A DNA stretch of 64,000 nt from positions 186,001 through 250,000 of the forward strand of contig NZ_KB905162.1 in the NCBI RefSeq assembly GCF_000378625.1, given 5' to 3'. This document shows, piece by piece, positions 9,024 through 18,825 of the stretch; positions within the stretch are counted from its first letter, which is position 1, and every line of letters starts with the position of its first letter. Below the pieces are notes generated by a model that saw only the letters and a list, made by a program, of their open reading frames with translations, was not told the origin of the DNA and made no database searches. This DNA is from Colwellia piezophila ATCC BAA-637 (GTDB taxonomy: Bacteria; Pseudomonadota; Gammaproteobacteria; Enterobacterales; Alteromonadaceae). The translations under genes were made by a program, and so were the position numbers.

Positions 9024-10871
9024 ATGGTGAAAAAATCCATATTGTTAACGGTTTTTTTTATGAGCAGTAACTTTTCCAATACCCCGCAAAGTAAAGACAA
9101 AACCGCATCATTAAATTTGTCGACGATAACCTCTTCTTCACTCGATAAGTCTTCACTAGGTATGTCCTCATTAGATATTTCTTCATCAGCTATTGAACAA
9201 GCACTCGATCACGTTTGGTCATTAATCAATAAACAAGCAATATCACAGGCAAATACCGCTTGTGCCCAGCTCAATCGATCATTTCCCGACAGCGCCGATG
9301 CTTGGTACGCTTCAAGTTTTCTTGCTTTGCAACTAAAAAACTTTAGCCAGGCAATAGTGCTTATCGACAATGCAATAACGTTAGCGGCACAAAATGCCCA
9401 ATGGCAACTGCATAAAGCACAATGCTTTTTAATTGCTGGCAAGGTAAAGCCGGCGCAAGTCATTACTGAGCAGCTGATCAACAATCAACAATTTAATAAC
9501 AGTCTTAGCTTTGATGAGCAAAGCACTGATGATCAGAACATTGATAACTTTGCCGAATTAGCCCTTATTCTTAATAAGTTAGAAAACTTCGCAATGGCCG
9601 CTTTTTACTATCAAAAAGCCATTGATTTAATAGCCGATACAAGCAAACAGCGTAAAGCGCAACTCTATTTTAACCTTGCCGCTATGCAACGCTATTTAGG
9701 ACAAATTGATGAAGCAGAAGCTAGTTTAACGGCGGCGATAACACTTAACCCTGATGATTATGAAGCGTATTTATTACGTTCAAGTTTAAAAAATCAAACC
9801 ACTCAAGCTAATCACATTACCGAGCTTGAAACGTTATTAACTAAACCAATAAAACATCCTATGGCGAAAGCACAAGTTTATTATGCCTTGGCAAAAGAGC
9901 ATGAAGATCTTGGCGATAAAGAACTAAGCCAAAAGAGTATTAGCCACTATCAAAAAAGTTTTGACTATTTAACCAAAGGCGCACAGAGCAGGCGCAGTAA
10001 TATTCGTTACCATGTCGCCCATGATATTGAAACCATGGATGAAATTATCAGAACTTTTACCGCCTCATTCTTTGAGCAACAAGCAGATAAAAAGGCTCCT
10101 GTTTTTAATAATGATGAAGCAATATTCGTGTTAGGTTTACCGCGAACCGGCTCTACTTTAGTTGACAGAATTCTTAGTAACCATAGTGATGTGTTTAGTG
10201 CCGGTGAATTAAATGATTTTGCCCTGCAAATGATGGCACAAGTAAAAAAATATTGTTTTGAAAAAATTAGAAATGCACCTAAAAGTAAAGCTGACTTAGT
10301 GTCGATAACCACAGACATTAATTTTGCAACGTTAGGGCGTTCGTATATTGAAAGTACCCGTATTAGTACGGGAAAAACAAAACATTTCATTGATAAATCA
10401 CCGTTAAACTCTTTATATGTCGGGCTGATACATTTAGCTTTACCCCAAGCTAAAATCATCCATGTCACACGTCACCCTTTAGATACTTGTTATGCAATTT
10501 ATAAACAATTGTTTACTCAAGGTTATCCGTTTTCTTATGATTTACAGGAGTTAGGGCAATATTATATTGCTCATCATAAGATGATGTTGCATTGGCAAGA
10601 AGTAATGCCCGGTGTTATTTATCACATTGCCTATGAAGAGGTAGTCAATAATATCGAAGAGCAAGCCAAAGCTTTAATTCAACACTGTGATCTTAGCTGG
10701 CAGCGGGCGTGTTTTGATTTTCAAAAAAACCAATCACCGTCAACAACAGCAAGTGCCACGCAAGTACGCCAAGGTCTTTATAAAAGTTCACAAGGTAAAT
10801 GGCAGCATTTTTCTGCACAACTTGCGCCATTAAAACGCCAATTAGAACAGGCAGGGATTTGCTGCGATTAA
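9024..10871 (+). CDS. TPR-repeat sulfotransferase
   Basis: The N-terminal half (about residues 50-310) is a run of tetratricopeptide-like helices (AWYASSFLALQLKNFSQAIVLID, AQLYFNLAAMQRYLGQIDEAEASL). The C-terminal half is a sulfotransferase domain with the PAPS 5'-phosphosulfate loop LGLPRTGST near residue 370 and a later IHVTRHPLDTCYAIYKQ segment matching the 3'-phosphate site. The family is commonly annotated as TPR sulfotransferase in marine Alteromonadales; its acceptor is unknown. The start is uncertain: ATG at 9024 or 9060, neither with a clear ribosome site. If 9024 is used, the N-terminus is hydrophobic but not a convincing signal peptide. It lies 35 bp upstream of an MFS gene and is probably co-transcribed with it. 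Confidence 0.88.
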   Translation: MVKKSILLTVFFMSSNFSNTPQSKDKTASLNLSTITSSSLDKSSLGMSSLDISSSAIEQALDHVWSLINKQAISQANTACAQLNRSFPDSADAWYASSFLALQLKNFSQAIVLIDNAITLAAQNAQWQLHKAQCFLIAGKVKPAQVITEQLINNQQFNNSLSFDEQSTDDQNIDNFAELALILNKLENFAMAAFYYQKAIDLIADTSKQRKAQLYFNLAAMQRYLGQIDEAEASLTAAITLNPDDYEAYLLRSSLKNQTTQANHITELETLLTKPIKHPMAKAQVYYALAKEHEDLGDKELSQKSISHYQKSFDYLTKGAQSRRSNIRYHVAHDIETMDEIIRTFTASFFEQQADKKAPVFNNDEAIFVLGLPRTGSTLVDRILSNHSDVFSAGELNDFALQMMAQVKKYCFEKIRNAPKSKADLVSITTDINFATLGRSYIESTRISTGKTKHFIDKSPLNSLYVGLIHLALPQAKIIHVTRHPLDTCYAIYKQLFTQGYPFSYDLQELGQYYIAHHKMMLHWQEVMPGVIYHIAYEEVVNNIEEQAKALIQHCDLSWQRACFDFQKNQSPSTTASATQVRQGLYKSSQGKWQHFSAQLAPLKRQLEQAGICCD

Positions 10872-10906
10872 TTAAGCCGTGCTGAAACAAACAGCAAACC
10901 ACTTAG

Positions 10907-12103
10907 ATGAGAAATATAATGACAGAAATAACAATAAACAGTGAATTAAATTCGCTTAATAAAGTCGACCCGAACGGGATTTTTGCCCGCATTATGTTGG
11001 CGTTTTTAACGACAGCTGGCATATTTTATATCAACATCATGCCAGCAGTTGTGAGTGGCTTAAAAGAGGGCTTAGCCTTCACTACTCAACAAGCTGGCTT
11101 TGTAAGCTCGGCAAATTTGTATGGTGCGGCGCTGGGGGCATTAACTGCGGTCTTTTTAATTAAACGCATTAACTGGCGCACTTGGTCTTATGTTTTACTA
11201 GTTACCTTAATTCTTATAGACAGCGCTTGTATTTTTATTGAAAGTCCAAGCATGATGATTGCTATTCGTTTTATCCATGGCTTAACTGGCGGGTTATTAG
11301 TGGGTATTGGCTTTGGTATTATTTCAAGAACCAGTGAAGCAGATAAAACCTTTGGTTATTTACTCTTTATACAATGGGGATTAGGTGGTTTAGGCTTAAT
11401 GTATTTACCTGAGCTTGTGCCTGTTTATGGTACCAAGGCACTTTTTATTGCCTTAATCACTTTTACCGCGGTCACCTTAGTGATGATGCCGTTTATACCA
11501 CAGTATAAAATAGCAAAGAGCTCATCTGATAAAGACCCCGCCCCGGCAATACAAAAAAAGCCATTATACTTTAACTTGATAGCCATCTTCTTATTCCAGG
11601 CAGCCAATATGGGCTTATTCGCTTATATGATAGGACTTGGCAAGGCTAGAGGTTTAACCATTGATTTTATGAGCCCGGCACTGGCCTATGCAAGCTGGAT
11701 TGCCTTAATAGGCGCTTTTCTAGTGATTATTATTGGCACCAAATATGGACGAACTATACCCTTAGTTTCCTCAATATTGATTACTGCATTATGCAGTTGG
11801 TTATTACATTTTAGCGACAGTGAACAAGTGTACTTAGTGGCCAATATAATTATTGGTGTCACATGGGCATTTTCTTTACCTTACATGTTTGGTATCTGTT
11901 CAGAATTAGATAAAGCAGGGCAATTTGCCGCTTTAGGTGGTTTTGCTTCTAAACTAGGACTTGCCTCTGGACCTATGGTTGGCGCACTTGTTTTGACCAA
12001 CGAGCAATATAATACCGTTATCAATGTTGCGGTGTTTGGTTTAATTCTTTCCGCTATTTTTATACTAAAACCGGCGAAGTTATTAGACAAAAAAAGTGCA
12101 TAA
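10907..12103 (+). CDS. MFS transporter
   Basis: A 398-residue inner-membrane protein with about twelve hydrophobic segments, the layout of the major facilitator superfamily, with a charged central loop near residues 195-215. It is closest in style to YbfB/aromatic-acid-type permeases with compact loops; the substrate is not evident. ATG at 10919 (MTEITINSEL) has a weak upstream GAGA and may be the real start instead of 10907. It follows the sulfotransferase gene by 35 bp, which suggests one transcript that moves or modifies the same compound. A long hairpin follows the gene. Confidence 0.85.
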   Translation: MRNIMTEITINSELNSLNKVDPNGIFARIMLAFLTTAGIFYINIMPAVVSGLKEGLAFTTQQAGFVSSANLYGAALGALTAVFLIKRINWRTWSYVLLVTLILIDSACIFIESPSMMIAIRFIHGLTGGLLVGIGFGIISRTSEADKTFGYLLFIQWGLGGLGLMYLPELVPVYGTKALFIALITFTAVTLVMMPFIPQYKIAKSSSDKDPAPAIQKKPLYFNLIAIFLFQAANMGLFAYMIGLGKARGLTIDFMSPALAYASWIALIGAFLVIIIGTKYGRTIPLVSSILITALCSWLLHFSDSEQVYLVANIIIGVTWAFSLPYMFGICSELDKAGQFAALGGFASKLGLASGPMVGALVLTNEQYNTVINVAVFGLILSAIFILKPAKLLDKKSA

Positions 12104-12116
12104 AAAACCTTTCAAA

Positions 12117-12181
12117 CTTATATTCCTCAGCACTAAAACAGCTGTTCGTACTGATAGTTGTTTTAATGCTGAGGAATAAGT
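12117..12181 (+). terminator. Hairpin after MFS gene
   Basis: An inverted repeat with arms TTATTCCTCAGCA and TGCTGAGGAATAA (about 12119-12132 and 12168-12180) continues inward through TAAAACA/TGTTTTA with small mismatches. No T run follows, so it may be a processing or boundary hairpin and not an intrinsic terminator. Confidence 0.45.
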
Positions 12182-12934
12182 CTATTGTGATCTTGTTGAT
12201 CATTCTCAAATAGTTGAATGTTGCGTTCATAACCATAACTACTGTTACTTATCGTTTTGTAGCTTGAGTTCAATTAGATAATGCACTATTCGATTTTTAA
12301 GTTATGACGTTAAAATTATGACCGCTAAAGAGCGTAGTGAATATTAGTGCTATAGGGTATATGTTCTAATTTTGTGTGGACCTAGGTTATTTTAATGTCG
12401 GTAATATTGAAGGTTTGAGCAATGATGATAACTCAGTGAGCATTTTTAACTATCCAATAATAGCGTTATTTTCAATCCAAATCTCCCTATTTTTCTCAAT
12501 AAAACTCCTGATATTCAAAATTTACACTCATCAATTCAGTATTCTTAATTAATGGAATTACTATGACTACTGAAATATTAACAAGTTAAATTGGTGATCG
12601 TTAATTTACTGAAAGGGTCGGGCTAGTTATATCAATAAATTATAATAAGTATCTGAATATTAAATTTATTACCTTAGTTTGATGATTTCTGCTATGCATC
12701 TTTGATATTTTTGATTAGTCCAACCAACCAACCAACCAAGCAAAATGCGACATCAGTCAAATAATTTAACCATAATTGAAAATAATTTCTTGATCATGTT
12801 GAATTTTATCTATTATTTACTAGGCTGATGTTGTTATCTAATGAAATGTTGAGCAGTGATGATATGAAGTGTTTATTAGTTAGTTAATCGCAATAAATTC
12901 AGTAAATTTAATAATAATAACTTAGGATTGTTAC
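12182..12934. other. Long spacer before chemosensory operon
   Basis: About 750 bp of very AT-rich DNA without an open frame of note. It carries a short CCAA-type tandem run near 12720-12739 and presumably the operon promoter. I could not identify a sigma-28-type flagellar promoter with confidence. Confidence 0.4.
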
Positions 12935-13273
12935 ATGTCTAAATCAGATAGCCCCTGCCATTTAAAGAAGTGTAAAGACCTGTCGCTTATAACATTAACA
13001 AATTCAGTAATAATTCAACACGCAACAGAATTCAAAACTATATTGATTGAAGCAATCAATGAAAAAAAAAATATTCGTATTGATATGTCCGCATTAAATA
13101 AATTAGATGTGACCACCATTCAACTGTTATTTGCCGCAAAAAATGAGGCCTTAGCAAATAATGTTGGTATTGATATTTTTCCCATCTCAGAATCGGTAAA
13201 AGAAATTTTGCGTTCTTCAGGTGTTTTTCATGAAATGTTTAGTTCAACCAGTACACAATCAAACTTAAAGTAA
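12935..13273 (+). CDS. STAS-domain protein at head of chemosensory operon
   Basis: A 112-residue protein made of one STAS domain, the fold of anti-anti-sigma factors. The segment that carries the phosphorylated Ser in SpoIIAA-type proteins reads LDVTTIQLLFAA near residue 50, with Thr in its place, as in STAS proteins of chemosensory clusters. It is the first gene of the operon, with 11 bp to cheA. In such clusters STAS proteins are thought to take part in signalling output. With no CheY encoded here, this is one of the few candidate outputs in the locus, which is inference. Confidence 0.85.
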   Translation: MSKSDSPCHLKKCKDLSLITLTNSVIIQHATEFKTILIEAINEKKNIRIDMSALNKLDVTTIQLLFAAKNEALANNVGIDIFPISESVKEILRSSGVFHEMFSSTSTQSNLK

Positions 13274-13284
13274 GGTGGCTGAAA

Positions 13285-15381
13285 GTGTATCAAAATATGC
13301 AAACTATCTTTATCGAGGAAGCAACTGATTTATTGGAAGAGTTGGAGGAAGCTTTTCTAGAGTTAGAAAATGACACCAAAAATATGGATATTATCAATCG
13401 CATTTTTAGAGCTATGCATACCATCAAAGGCTCGGGCAGTATGTGCGGTTTTACTAATTTATCTAAATTTACCCATGAATTTGAAACCGCTTTTGATCGG
13501 GTCAGAAATGGTGAGATCATTGTCACTAAAGAGTTGATCGAAATAGGTTTAGATTCTCATAGCTTTATTGAGAAAGTGATTAAATCTCTTGATCATATTA
13601 ACCCTACTCTTAGGGAAGAGAGCAAAGAAATACTGCAAATGTTGCATAAATATTCTCCTCAAAAGGAAGAGGATATACCTCAAGGCATAAACATAGATTT
13701 AAGCACGCCCGATGAAGATGTTGCTCTTGATTGGGCACACTATCGCATTCGTTTTATTCCTGACAAAAATGTTCTAACTATGGCGATGAACCCCTTGGCA
13801 CTGATTGACTGTTTAATGGATCTAGGTGAAGTGCGCAGTGTTGCTTATGTGAATGAGATTCCAGATCTAGATGAAATAGATGAAACCGCTTGTTATCTCA
13901 GTTGGGAAATAATTATTTCTACACAGCAGGGAAAAGACGATATTATTGAAATTTTTGAATTTATTGAAGATGATTGTGAGCTTAAGGTTGATGTCATTAA
14001 TCAAGAAAGTGACTTTGAAAATGATTATAAACGTTTGGGTGATATTTTAATTGAACGTGGAGACCTCACCGAAGAACAACTAGCCGCCTTGTTTGAAGAG
14101 AAACCATTAGCGGGGGAGCTTATTAAAGAAAGTGGTTTAGTGCCACAAGAAAAAATTGATTCAGCGCTACTTGAGCAAGAAGTAGTCCGCAGTGAACGTG
14201 ATCAGAAAAAACAAGCCGTTGCCAGTGATAATATTCGTGTTTCTTCAGCTCGGCTTGATATGCAAATGGATTTAATTGGCGAATTAGTGATTTCATTAGC
14301 CAGTCTTAATCAATTAGCATTAGAACAAAATGACAGTAAATTAAATGCTATTTCTGAAGAACTCGACAGCTTAGTCACGAACATTCGCGATAATGTGCTC
14401 GGTATTCGAATGTTGCCTATTGGTAGCACCTTTAGTAAGTTCCGTCGTTTAGTTCGAGATCTTTCTTCAGAGCAAGGTAAAAAAATTGAAATGCTCACCT
14501 TTGGTGCTGATACCGAGTTAGATAAAATGGTTATTGATCAGCTTAGTGATCCCTTGGTGCATTTGATCAGAAATAGTTTAGATCATGGCATTGAATTACC
14601 CGCAGTTCGGCAAGCTAGTGGTAAAGACGAATCGGGTACCATCACCTTGACGGCTAAACATGCCCATGGCCATGTTTTAATCGAAATTAAAGATGATGGT
14701 AAAGGCATTGACCCAGAAATTATCTGGAATAAAGCCCTGGAAAAAAACTTTGCTAAAGCCGGTGAAAAACCCAGTGACCGAGAAATCCTGCAATATATTT
14801 TCGAGCCCGGTTTTTCCACCGCTGATACTGTCAGCAATATTTCCGGCCGAGGTGTTGGTATGGATGTTGTCAAAAGAAGCATTGAAAGTTTAAGAGGCTC
14901 AATCTTAATGGAGAGCATCTTAGGTAAAGGTACCACCATAACACTACAATTACCGCTAACGTTAGCCATAATAGAAGGTTTATTGGTAAGTGTAGGTAGT
15001 GAATCTTTGGTTATTCCGCTATCTATGGTGGTTGAATGTGTGGAAACGAAAAAATCAAAACTACAGTCCTCAAAACGAGGTCAACTTATTCGCGTCAGAG
15101 ACACATTGATCCCCTGTTTACCCCTACAAAATTGGGTTGGTGAGCAATCGACTATGCCAGAAGACATTCAAGTGATTATTGTTAATATCGATGATGAACG
15201 TTATGGCTTAATTATTAATGATGTCATTGGCCAACAACAAATTGTTATTAAAAGTCTCGGTGATATATATAAAACCATTGCCGGTGTTAGTGGTGCCACT
15301 ATTTTGGGAGATGGCTCAGTCGCCCTTATTTTAGATTTACCGCAAATAGTACAATTGTTTGAAGTGGCAGAAAGGATTTAA
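13285..15381 (+). CDS. cheA: Chemotaxis histidine kinase CheA
   Basis: Domains in order: HPt/P1 at about residues 1-105 with the phospho-accepting His45 in RAMHTIKGSGSM; a P2-like domain at about 140-235; a segment near 245-300 (RLGDILIERGDLTEEQLA) like the N-terminal module of type II secretion ATPases; P3 dimerisation; a P4 ATPase with N box HLIRNSLDHGIE, DDGKGID and GRGVGMDVV; and a C-terminal CheW-like P5. At 698 residues it is a full-length kinase with no fused receiver domain. The GTG at 13285 is preceded by AAGGTGG 6 bp upstream; ATG 13297 is a less likely start. It is in an operon with the STAS gene and two cheW genes. Confidence 0.95.
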   Translation: MYQNMQTIFIEEATDLLEELEEAFLELENDTKNMDIINRIFRAMHTIKGSGSMCGFTNLSKFTHEFETAFDRVRNGEIIVTKELIEIGLDSHSFIEKVIKSLDHINPTLREESKEILQMLHKYSPQKEEDIPQGINIDLSTPDEDVALDWAHYRIRFIPDKNVLTMAMNPLALIDCLMDLGEVRSVAYVNEIPDLDEIDETACYLSWEIIISTQQGKDDIIEIFEFIEDDCELKVDVINQESDFENDYKRLGDILIERGDLTEEQLAALFEEKPLAGELIKESGLVPQEKIDSALLEQEVVRSERDQKKQAVASDNIRVSSARLDMQMDLIGELVISLASLNQLALEQNDSKLNAISEELDSLVTNIRDNVLGIRMLPIGSTFSKFRRLVRDLSSEQGKKIEMLTFGADTELDKMVIDQLSDPLVHLIRNSLDHGIELPAVRQASGKDESGTITLTAKHAHGHVLIEIKDDGKGIDPEIIWNKALEKNFAKAGEKPSDREILQYIFEPGFSTADTVSNISGRGVGMDVVKRSIESLRGSILMESILGKGTTITLQLPLTLAIIEGLLVSVGSESLVIPLSMVVECVETKKSKLQSSKRGQLIRVRDTLIPCLPLQNWVGEQSTMPEDIQVIIVNIDDERYGLIINDVIGQQQIVIKSLGDIYKTIAGVSGATILGDGSVALILDLPQIVQLFEVAERI

Positions 15382-15417
15382 TCATAATATTTAAGCTAAT
15401 TTGGTAGGAGTTTTTGC

Positions 15418-15948
15418 ATGAGTGATATTGACGAAGTTGAGGAAAGGGTGACAGCAGTCGAGGAGATTGTTACTCAGTATCTGACCTTTTGTTTACACAC
15501 ACATGTTGTTGGAGTGCCTTTAACAGCGGTCAAAGAAGTGATGGGGATAAAAGCTATTACTTTACTGCCAAGGACACCAGAATTTGTGCGCGGTGTTATT
15601 AATCTTCGTGGTCAAATTATTCCTTTAATCGATTTGAAATTGAAATTCGGCATGGGGAAATGTGAGTTCACAGTTGATAGCTGTATCATCATTATTGAAG
15701 TACATATTAATGAGCAAGCGATACTTATTGGCGCTTTAGCTGATTCAGTGCGCGATGTTGTGACATCCCAAGGTCTAAATGTCGATCCCGCACCTAAAAT
15801 GGGTGCGGCGATGGACTCAAAATTCATCTTAGGTATGCAAAAAAATGAAGATGAATTTTTTACTATTTTGGATATATCGGTACTTTTTTCGATTGAGGAA
15901 TTACTGGTCGGCGCTGATACCAATGTTGTATCAGCTTCGATATTGTAA
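15418..15948 (+). CDS. cheW: Chemotaxis coupling protein CheW (first copy)
   Basis: Couples receptors to CheA. A 176-residue CheW SH3-like double-barrel protein with the signature RTPEFVRGVINLRGQIIPLIDLKLKFG near residue 40-66. A GGAG ribosome site sits before the ATG. It lies 36 bp after cheA. A second cheW follows the receptor gene and is about the same length, so receptor arrays may contain two couplers. The N-terminus has a short acidic extension (DIDEVEERVTAVEE) absent from the second copy. Confidence 0.94.
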   Translation: MSDIDEVEERVTAVEEIVTQYLTFCLHTHVVGVPLTAVKEVMGIKAITLLPRTPEFVRGVINLRGQIIPLIDLKLKFGMGKCEFTVDSCIIIIEVHINEQAILIGALADSVRDVVTSQGLNVDPAPKMGAAMDSKFILGMQKNEDEFFTILDISVLFSIEELLVGADTNVVSASIL

Positions 15949-16068
15949 CTGAGAAACTAGGTAAGCATTTAAAAAAATAAAAGAGTTTTATAACGGCTAG
16001 CTGACAGAACCATCAGGCAGAGACTTATGGTGCTGAGCTTACTTGTAGATTTAAACTGGAGAACTATA

Positions 16069-18189
16069 GTGTTTGATAATTTAACTTTTAAAGGAAAATT
16101 GTTTGTAGGCAACGGCTTGATTCTTAGCTTGATGGTATTAATAGCAATTGTAGTATATACAAGTATTAATTCCCTCTTAGCTACTTTTGAACGAGTCGAT
16201 CATACCTATAAGGTGTTGGCAAGAGCGTCTGAAATAGAAGCTGCTGCGGTTGATATGGAAACCGGCATGCGTGGCTTTTTATTAGCCGGTCAGGAGCAGT
16301 TTCTCGACCCATACAAGGGAGGAGATGAGCGTTTTCGTAACTTAATCGATGCATTGGCCATCACAGTGAATGATAATCCCGCACAAGTAAAATTATTATC
16401 TGAAACAGAAAAAACAATTAGTGATTGGAAAACTATGGTTACTGAACCTGTTATCGCTCTACGCAAAGAAATAGGTAATTCTAAAACCATGAATGATATG
16501 GCTGCTTTGGTACAACAAGCCAAAGGTAAGCAATATTTTGATAAGTTTCGCACTCAGGTCCAAACCTTTATTGATCGTGAAGAAGTTTTGTTAAAGAAAA
16601 GGGAAGCAGAAGCGGAAAGAACCAGTTCATTAACTCGAATGAAAGAATTAACCGAGAGGGTTATTCATACCTATAAAGTCATTGATGTCGCTAAGTCGAT
16701 ACTGGCATCAGCAGCCGATATGGAAACCGGTATGCGTGGCTTTTTATTAGCAGGGCAAGATCAATTTTTAGAGCCCTATAACAATGGTAAAACTAACTTC
16801 GAAGAACAGATTGAGTCGTTATCACTAACAGTTAACGATAACCCCGCTCAGGTACGCTTACTCAGAGAAATGAAAACTACTATCAAAAATTGGCGCGAGA
16901 AAGTAGTGGAAGTGCAAATTACTTTGCGTCGAGAAATAGGTAATGCAAAAACCATGGACGATATGGCTGATGAAGTAGGTCAGGCAAAAGGCAAAGTCTA
17001 TTTTGATAAATTTCGTGAGCAGATAAACACCTTTAAAGAAAGAGAAAGTAGCTTGATGATAGAGCGTTTTAATAGCTTGGAAGGCACATCAAGTTTTGCT
17101 ACCAATACCTCTATATTTGGTACCTTAATAGCGATTATCATTGGTATATTTATAGTTACCTTTTTAGCTAACCATATAATGAAACTGTTAGGTGGTGAGC
17201 CAGCGTATTTGAATAAAGTTGCTAGCGATATTTCCAAAGGTGATTTAACCAATACGCTGACAGTGAAAGACAATGATAGTGGTAGTTTATTTGCTTCTAT
17301 GGCGCTGATGAGTTCGAAACTGATAGATGTGGTCTCCGATGTGCAATCCTCCGCTATGACGGTGAATTCCGGCGCTGCTGCCATGAGTGATACCTCGATG
17401 ACGTTGTCAAATAATGCCTCTGAGCAAGCGGCTTCACTGGAAGAAGTTTCGGCGTCTATGGAAGAAATGGCAGCCAACATTCGCCAAAGCGCCGATAATG
17501 CCAAGCAAACCGAAACAATAGCTCAGCAAGTTGCCAAAGATGCTGCTGAAGGTGGCAAGGCCGTAAATGATGCCGTTGCCGCGATGAAAGAAATAGCCAA
17601 TACCATTTCAGTGATTGAAGAAATCGCTCGTCAAACCAACTTATTAGCACTTAATGCCGCTATTGAAGCCGCGCGTGCCGGTGAGCATGGTAAAGGTTTT
17701 GCGGTAGTTGCTTCTGAAGTACGACAACTGGCGCAAGAAAGTAAAACAGCGGCGGGTGAAATTAGCCAATTATCGGAAACGTCGATGAAAGTAGCCGAAA
17801 AAGCTGGCTCCTTGCTGGATTCTATCGTGCCTGATATCAATAAAACCGCTGAGTTGGTCAAAGAAATTAGTGTTTCTGCACAAGAGCAAGATATTGGTGC
17901 CAATCAAATCAATCAAGCTATACAGCAACTAGATCAAGTTGTTCAGCAAGGCGCTGCTGTCTCAGAAGAAATTGCTTCAACCGCGCAGGATCTAACGATT
18001 CAAGCTGAAACATCGCAAAGTGCCATTGGCTTCTTTACCCTGAGCACAAGTATGCAGAAAACGGTGAGTCGTGGTAACAGCGGCCCAACGGCTAGCCCAC
18101 GCGAACATAAAAATGTTAAACCGATTACTAAAAAATCAGCAGGAGTGAAGATCGATTTAGAATCTGATGATGGTTTTGTTGAATATTAA
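16069..18189 (+). CDS. Methyl-accepting chemotaxis protein with two CHASE3 domains
   Basis: Transmembrane receptor: TM1 near residues 12-32, two tandem CHASE3 sensory modules (each with [21 protein letters not shown] and AKGKxYFDKFR) spanning about 35-335, TM2 near 340-365, a HAMP linker, then the cytoplasmic hairpin with the conserved tip [20 protein letters not shown]. The last five residues, GFVEY, fit the x-[HFYW]-x-x-[HFYW] pentapeptide that tethers CheR/CheB in tail-bearing receptors. I choose the GTG at 16069 because CTGGAGA lies about 8 bp upstream; an ATG at 16027 would add 14 residues without a ribosome site. It sits between two cheW genes. Confidence 0.92.
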   Translation: MFDNLTFKGKLFVGNGLILSLMVLIAIVVYTSINSLLATFERVDHTYKVLARASEIEAAAVDMETGMRGFLLAGQEQFLDPYKGGDERFRNLIDALAITVNDNPAQVKLLSETEKTISDWKTMVTEPVIALRKEIGNSKTMNDMAALVQQAKGKQYFDKFRTQVQTFIDREEVLLKKREAEAERTSSLTRMKELTERVIHTYKVIDVAKSILASAADMETGMRGFLLAGQDQFLEPYNNGKTNFEEQIESLSLTVNDNPAQVRLLREMKTTIKNWREKVVEVQITLRREIGNAKTMDDMADEVGQAKGKVYFDKFREQINTFKERESSLMIERFNSLEGTSSFATNTSIFGTLIAIIIGIFIVTFLANHIMKLLGGEPAYLNKVASDISKGDLTNTLTVKDNDSGSLFASMALMSSKLIDVVSDVQSSAMTVNSGAAAMSDTSMTLSNNASEQAASLEEVSASMEEMAANIRQSADNAKQTETIAQQVAKDAAEGGKAVNDAVAAMKEIANTISVIEEIARQTNLLALNAAIEAARAGEHGKGFAVVASEVRQLAQESKTAAGEISQLSETSMKVAEKAGSLLDSIVPDINKTAELVKEISVSAQEQDIGANQINQAIQQLDQVVQQGAAVSEEIASTAQDLTIQAETSQSAIGFFTLSTSMQKTVSRGNSGPTASPREHKNVKPITKKSAGVKIDLESDDGFVEY

Positions 18190-18206
18190 TTCGAGGAGTG
18201 CTGCTC

Positions 18207-18737
18207 ATGTCTGAAGAGAGTAAAAATATTTGTCAATATTTAACTTTTCAACAAAACAAAGAAGTCTTTGGCATTGATATACGCTATATAAAAGAGGTTT
18301 TAGAGATCAGAGAAATCACTTCCATACCGCGTAGCAGTGAGTTTATGCGTGGGGTGATTAATTTACGTGGTCAAGTGGTGCCCGTTATCGACTTAAAATT
18401 AAAGTTTGGTTTAGAGAAAACTGATTTTACTGTTGATACTTGCATCATTATTTTAGAGCTTAAAATTGCAGAGGAACTCTGTTTATTTGGTGCTTTAGCG
18501 GATTCTGTTAGAGAGGTTATTGATCTTGACGAAGATAGCATAGCGCCACCACCTAAAATTGGCAGTAATGTCGATACTGCTTTTATTTATGGTGTCGGTA
18601 AATTTGAAGATAATTTTGTCGTTATTTTAGATGCCTTAAAACTATGCACTTATGAAGAAATGGATGTCATTCATGACATAGCCGAAAGTGAACTGGTCGG
18701 TGAACAACTGCCAATAGAGCAATCAACAATTGAATAA
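18207..18737 (+). CDS. cheW: Chemotaxis coupling protein CheW (second copy)
   Basis: CheW-type coupling protein with the signature RSSEFMRGVINLRGQVVPVIDLKLKFG and a C-terminal GKFEDNFVVILD segment. It is clearly paralogous to the copy upstream of the receptor. ATG 18207 is chosen because GAGGAG lies 8 bp upstream; a GTG at 18198 overlaps that ribosome site. It follows the MCP gene by 17 bp, so translation is likely coupled or co-ordinated. Confidence 0.93.
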   Translation: MSEESKNICQYLTFQQNKEVFGIDIRYIKEVLEIREITSIPRSSEFMRGVINLRGQVVPVIDLKLKFGLEKTDFTVDTCIIILELKIAEELCLFGALADSVREVIDLDEDSIAPPPKIGSNVDTAFIYGVGKFEDNFVVILDALKLCTYEEMDVIHDIAESELVGEQLPIEQSTIE

Positions 18738-18825
18738 GCTGCCACTAAGTGAATCGATAGCTACACCTTTAGATATACGGTTATTAGTTGCTTTAATACC
18801 ATCAGAGTAAAAATAGGACTAACAC

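Noticed and set aside
10007..10468. Long minus-strand frame of 153 codons opposite the sulfotransferase
   Set aside because: It is the shadow of a clear coding region with intact motifs, and has no ribosome site.
12720..12739. CCAA tandem run as a contingency repeat
   Set aside because: Only four to five units in a spacer far from a start codon; no affected gene can be named.
16998..17504. Long minus-strand frame of 168 codons opposite the MCP
   Set aside because: Shadow of the receptor gene; composition follows from the complementary codons.
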